Assembly (NCBI RefSeq): GCF_000472545.1
Contig: NZ_AWZV01000017.1
Span: 62,001-126,000, forward strand
Length of the DNA: 64,000 bases
Source of the DNA: Burkholderia sp. WSM2232
GTDB lineage: Bacteria; Pseudomonadota; Gammaproteobacteria; Burkholderiales; Burkholderiaceae
Direction: 5' to 3'
Both the position numbers and the translations under genes were made by a program. Under the pieces are notes generated by a model. It was not told the origin of the DNA. It did not search any database and was given only the letters and a program-made list of their open reading frames with translations. Below, in pieces: positions 63,197 to 64,000 of this stretch (its first letter is position 1; the number at the start of each line of letters is the position of its first letter).

Positions 63197-63277
63197 GAAT
63201 CGTCCTTTGCTATGATGAACGGCGTCTGAGGCAGATGTGTGGTCCACTGTGAGAGGACAGCACACGAAACTCAGACA

Positions 63278-63293
63278 CTGTATAAAAAAACAG
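63278..63293. promoter_or_regulatory. LexA (SOS) box of recA
   Basis: CTGT-N8-ACAG is perfect here (CTGTATAAAAAAACAG), with symmetric CA/TG flanks extending the palindrome to CACTGT ... ACAGTG. It overlaps the minus-10 region of the leftward recA promoter, the standard repressor position. Confidence 0.93.
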
Positions 63294-63305
63294 TGGTTTT
63301 GGCAA
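63284..63305 (-). promoter_or_regulatory. recA promoter minus-35 and start of minus-10
   Basis: Reading leftward, TTGCCA at 63305-63300 is followed about 15-16 bp later by TATACA (overlapping the LexA box at its left edge). This is a plausible sigma-70 promoter, with the SOS operator covering the spacer and minus-10 region. Confidence 0.6.
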
Positions 63306-63432
63306 GTGCGATTCTCAAGCGAACGCGCATTTTTACTATCGCCCTGCCCAGCCCACCCACAATAATTTTCGGAGACCGCTGTGCGCCGCGGGGACACCCA
63401 AGGTGCCGGCCAACGCCCTGAGCTGGCGCATC

Positions 63433-64000
63433 ATGCGAATTCTGATTGCCGAAGACGACAGCATACTCGCGGACGGTCTGGTTCGATCACTCCGCCAATC
63501 GGCCTATGCTGTCGACCACGTGAAGAACGGCGTGGAGGCCGACACCGCGCTGTCCATGCAAAGTTTCGACCTGCTGATTCTCGATCTCGGCCTGCCGCGC
63601 ATGTCCGGGCTAGAGGTGCTGCGGCGCCTGCGCGCCCGCAATTCGAATCTGCCCGTGCTGATTCTCACCGCGGCGGACAGCGTCGACGAACGCGTCAAGG
63701 GCCTCGATCTCGGCGCGGACGACTACATGGCCAAGCCGTTCGCGCTCAATGAACTGGAAGCCCGCGTGCGGGCGCTGACGCGCCGCGGCGCGGGCGGCGG
63801 CCCGACCGTCGTGCGGCATGGCTCGCTGTCGTTCGATCAGGTGGGCCGGATCGCCTATATCAACGACCAGGTGATAGACCTGTCGGCGCGCGAGCTCGGC
63901 CTACTCGAAGTGTTGCTGCAGCGGATCGGCCGGCTGGTGTCGAAGGAACAACTGGTCGACCATCTGTGCGAATGGGGCGAGGAAGTCAGCAACAACGCAA
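63433..64000 (+). CDS. OmpR-family response regulator (3'-truncated by the window)
   Basis: The first 189 residues are present. The receiver has the acidic pair in LIAEDDSIL, phospho-acceptor Asp in LILDLGLPRM (near residue 51), a Thr in LILTAAD and Lys in YMAKPFALNE. The winged-helix domain has begun (LSARELGLLEVLLQRIG, then SKEQLVDHLCEWGEEVSNN). It is divergent from recA across 236 bp and likely precedes a sensor kinase gene beyond the window. It resembles QseB/TctD-type regulators and is similar in layout to the regulator at 30679-31341. Confidence 0.92.
   Translation, partial: MRILIAEDDSILADGLVRSLRQSAYAVDHVKNGVEADTALSMQSFDLLILDLGLPRMSGLEVLRRLRARNSNLPVLILTAADSVDERVKGLDLGADDYMAKPFALNELEARVRALTRRGAGGGPTVVRHGSLSFDQVGRIAYINDQVIDLSARELGLLEVLLQRIGRLVSKEQLVDHLCEWGEEVSNNA

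Overview
This is a GC-rich proteobacterial chromosome segment whose gene content and order point to a Burkholderiaceae member, most likely Paraburkholderia or Burkholderia. Support comes from the bpeR/bpeA-bpeB-oprB type efflux locus, the recA-recX-DUF2889-sucC-sucD-terC-pilA-pglL order, and the fbaA-pyk-pgk and purK-purE-purC blocks. I see no rRNA, tRNA, CRISPR array, transposase, integrase or prophage gene. The segment looks like core chromosome with a few accessory catabolic loci.

Layout. 1-7.4 kb: polyol/sugar catabolism, with an FGGY kinase tail and a SorC-type regulator facing a leftward operon (SDR polyol dehydrogenase, ABC binding protein, two permeases, HAD phosphatase, ATPase). 7.7-10.5 kb: a zinc/manganese-type ABC importer. 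10.5-14.4 kb: glutathione-dependent formaldehyde oxidation (FghA, AdhC) and a xylulokinase carrying an in-frame minisatellite. 14.9-16.3 kb: an NCS2 purine/pyrimidine permease. 16.4-23.5 kb: an RND efflux operon with a divergent TetR repressor and a clear AcrR-like operator. 23.5-27.5 kb: a cysteine hydrolase with a divergent GlxA-type activator, and small conserved proteins. 27.7-31.3 kb: a response regulator, histidine kinase and Do-type periplasmic protease in one leftward run. 32.0-36.1 kb: PBP4-type peptidase, sterol-desaturase-family enzyme and an SGNH esterase lipoprotein. 36.4-45.1 kb: leftward housekeeping genes (Sua5-type tRNA modification enzyme, purK, purE, purC, fbaA, pyk, pgk). 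45.3-47.8 kb: azlCD exporter divergent from ilvE, then a small zinc-finger protein. 48.0-54.1 kb: waaF, an NTF2-like protein, a YheT-type hydrolase, an unknown protein, an M48 protease, and moaC. 54.2-63.2 kb: leftward pglL, pilA, terC, sucD, sucC, DUF2889, recX, recA with a perfect LexA box. 63.4 kb to the end: a truncated response regulator.

No obviously new multi-gene system is visible. The feature not explained by ordinary annotation is the density of short tandem-repeat arrays with different unit lengths (5, 6, 8, 9, 12, 13 and 14 bp). Most sit in spacers; one lies inside xylB and one inside the recX leader. The three abutting arrays (8, then 6, then 5 bp units) just upstream of moaC, and the 9-bp-period arrays that recur in unrelated spacers, are the best leads. 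Other leads are the BpeR operator architecture, the long-leader pilin beside its presumed O-oligosaccharyltransferase, and the disordered N-terminal half of RecX.
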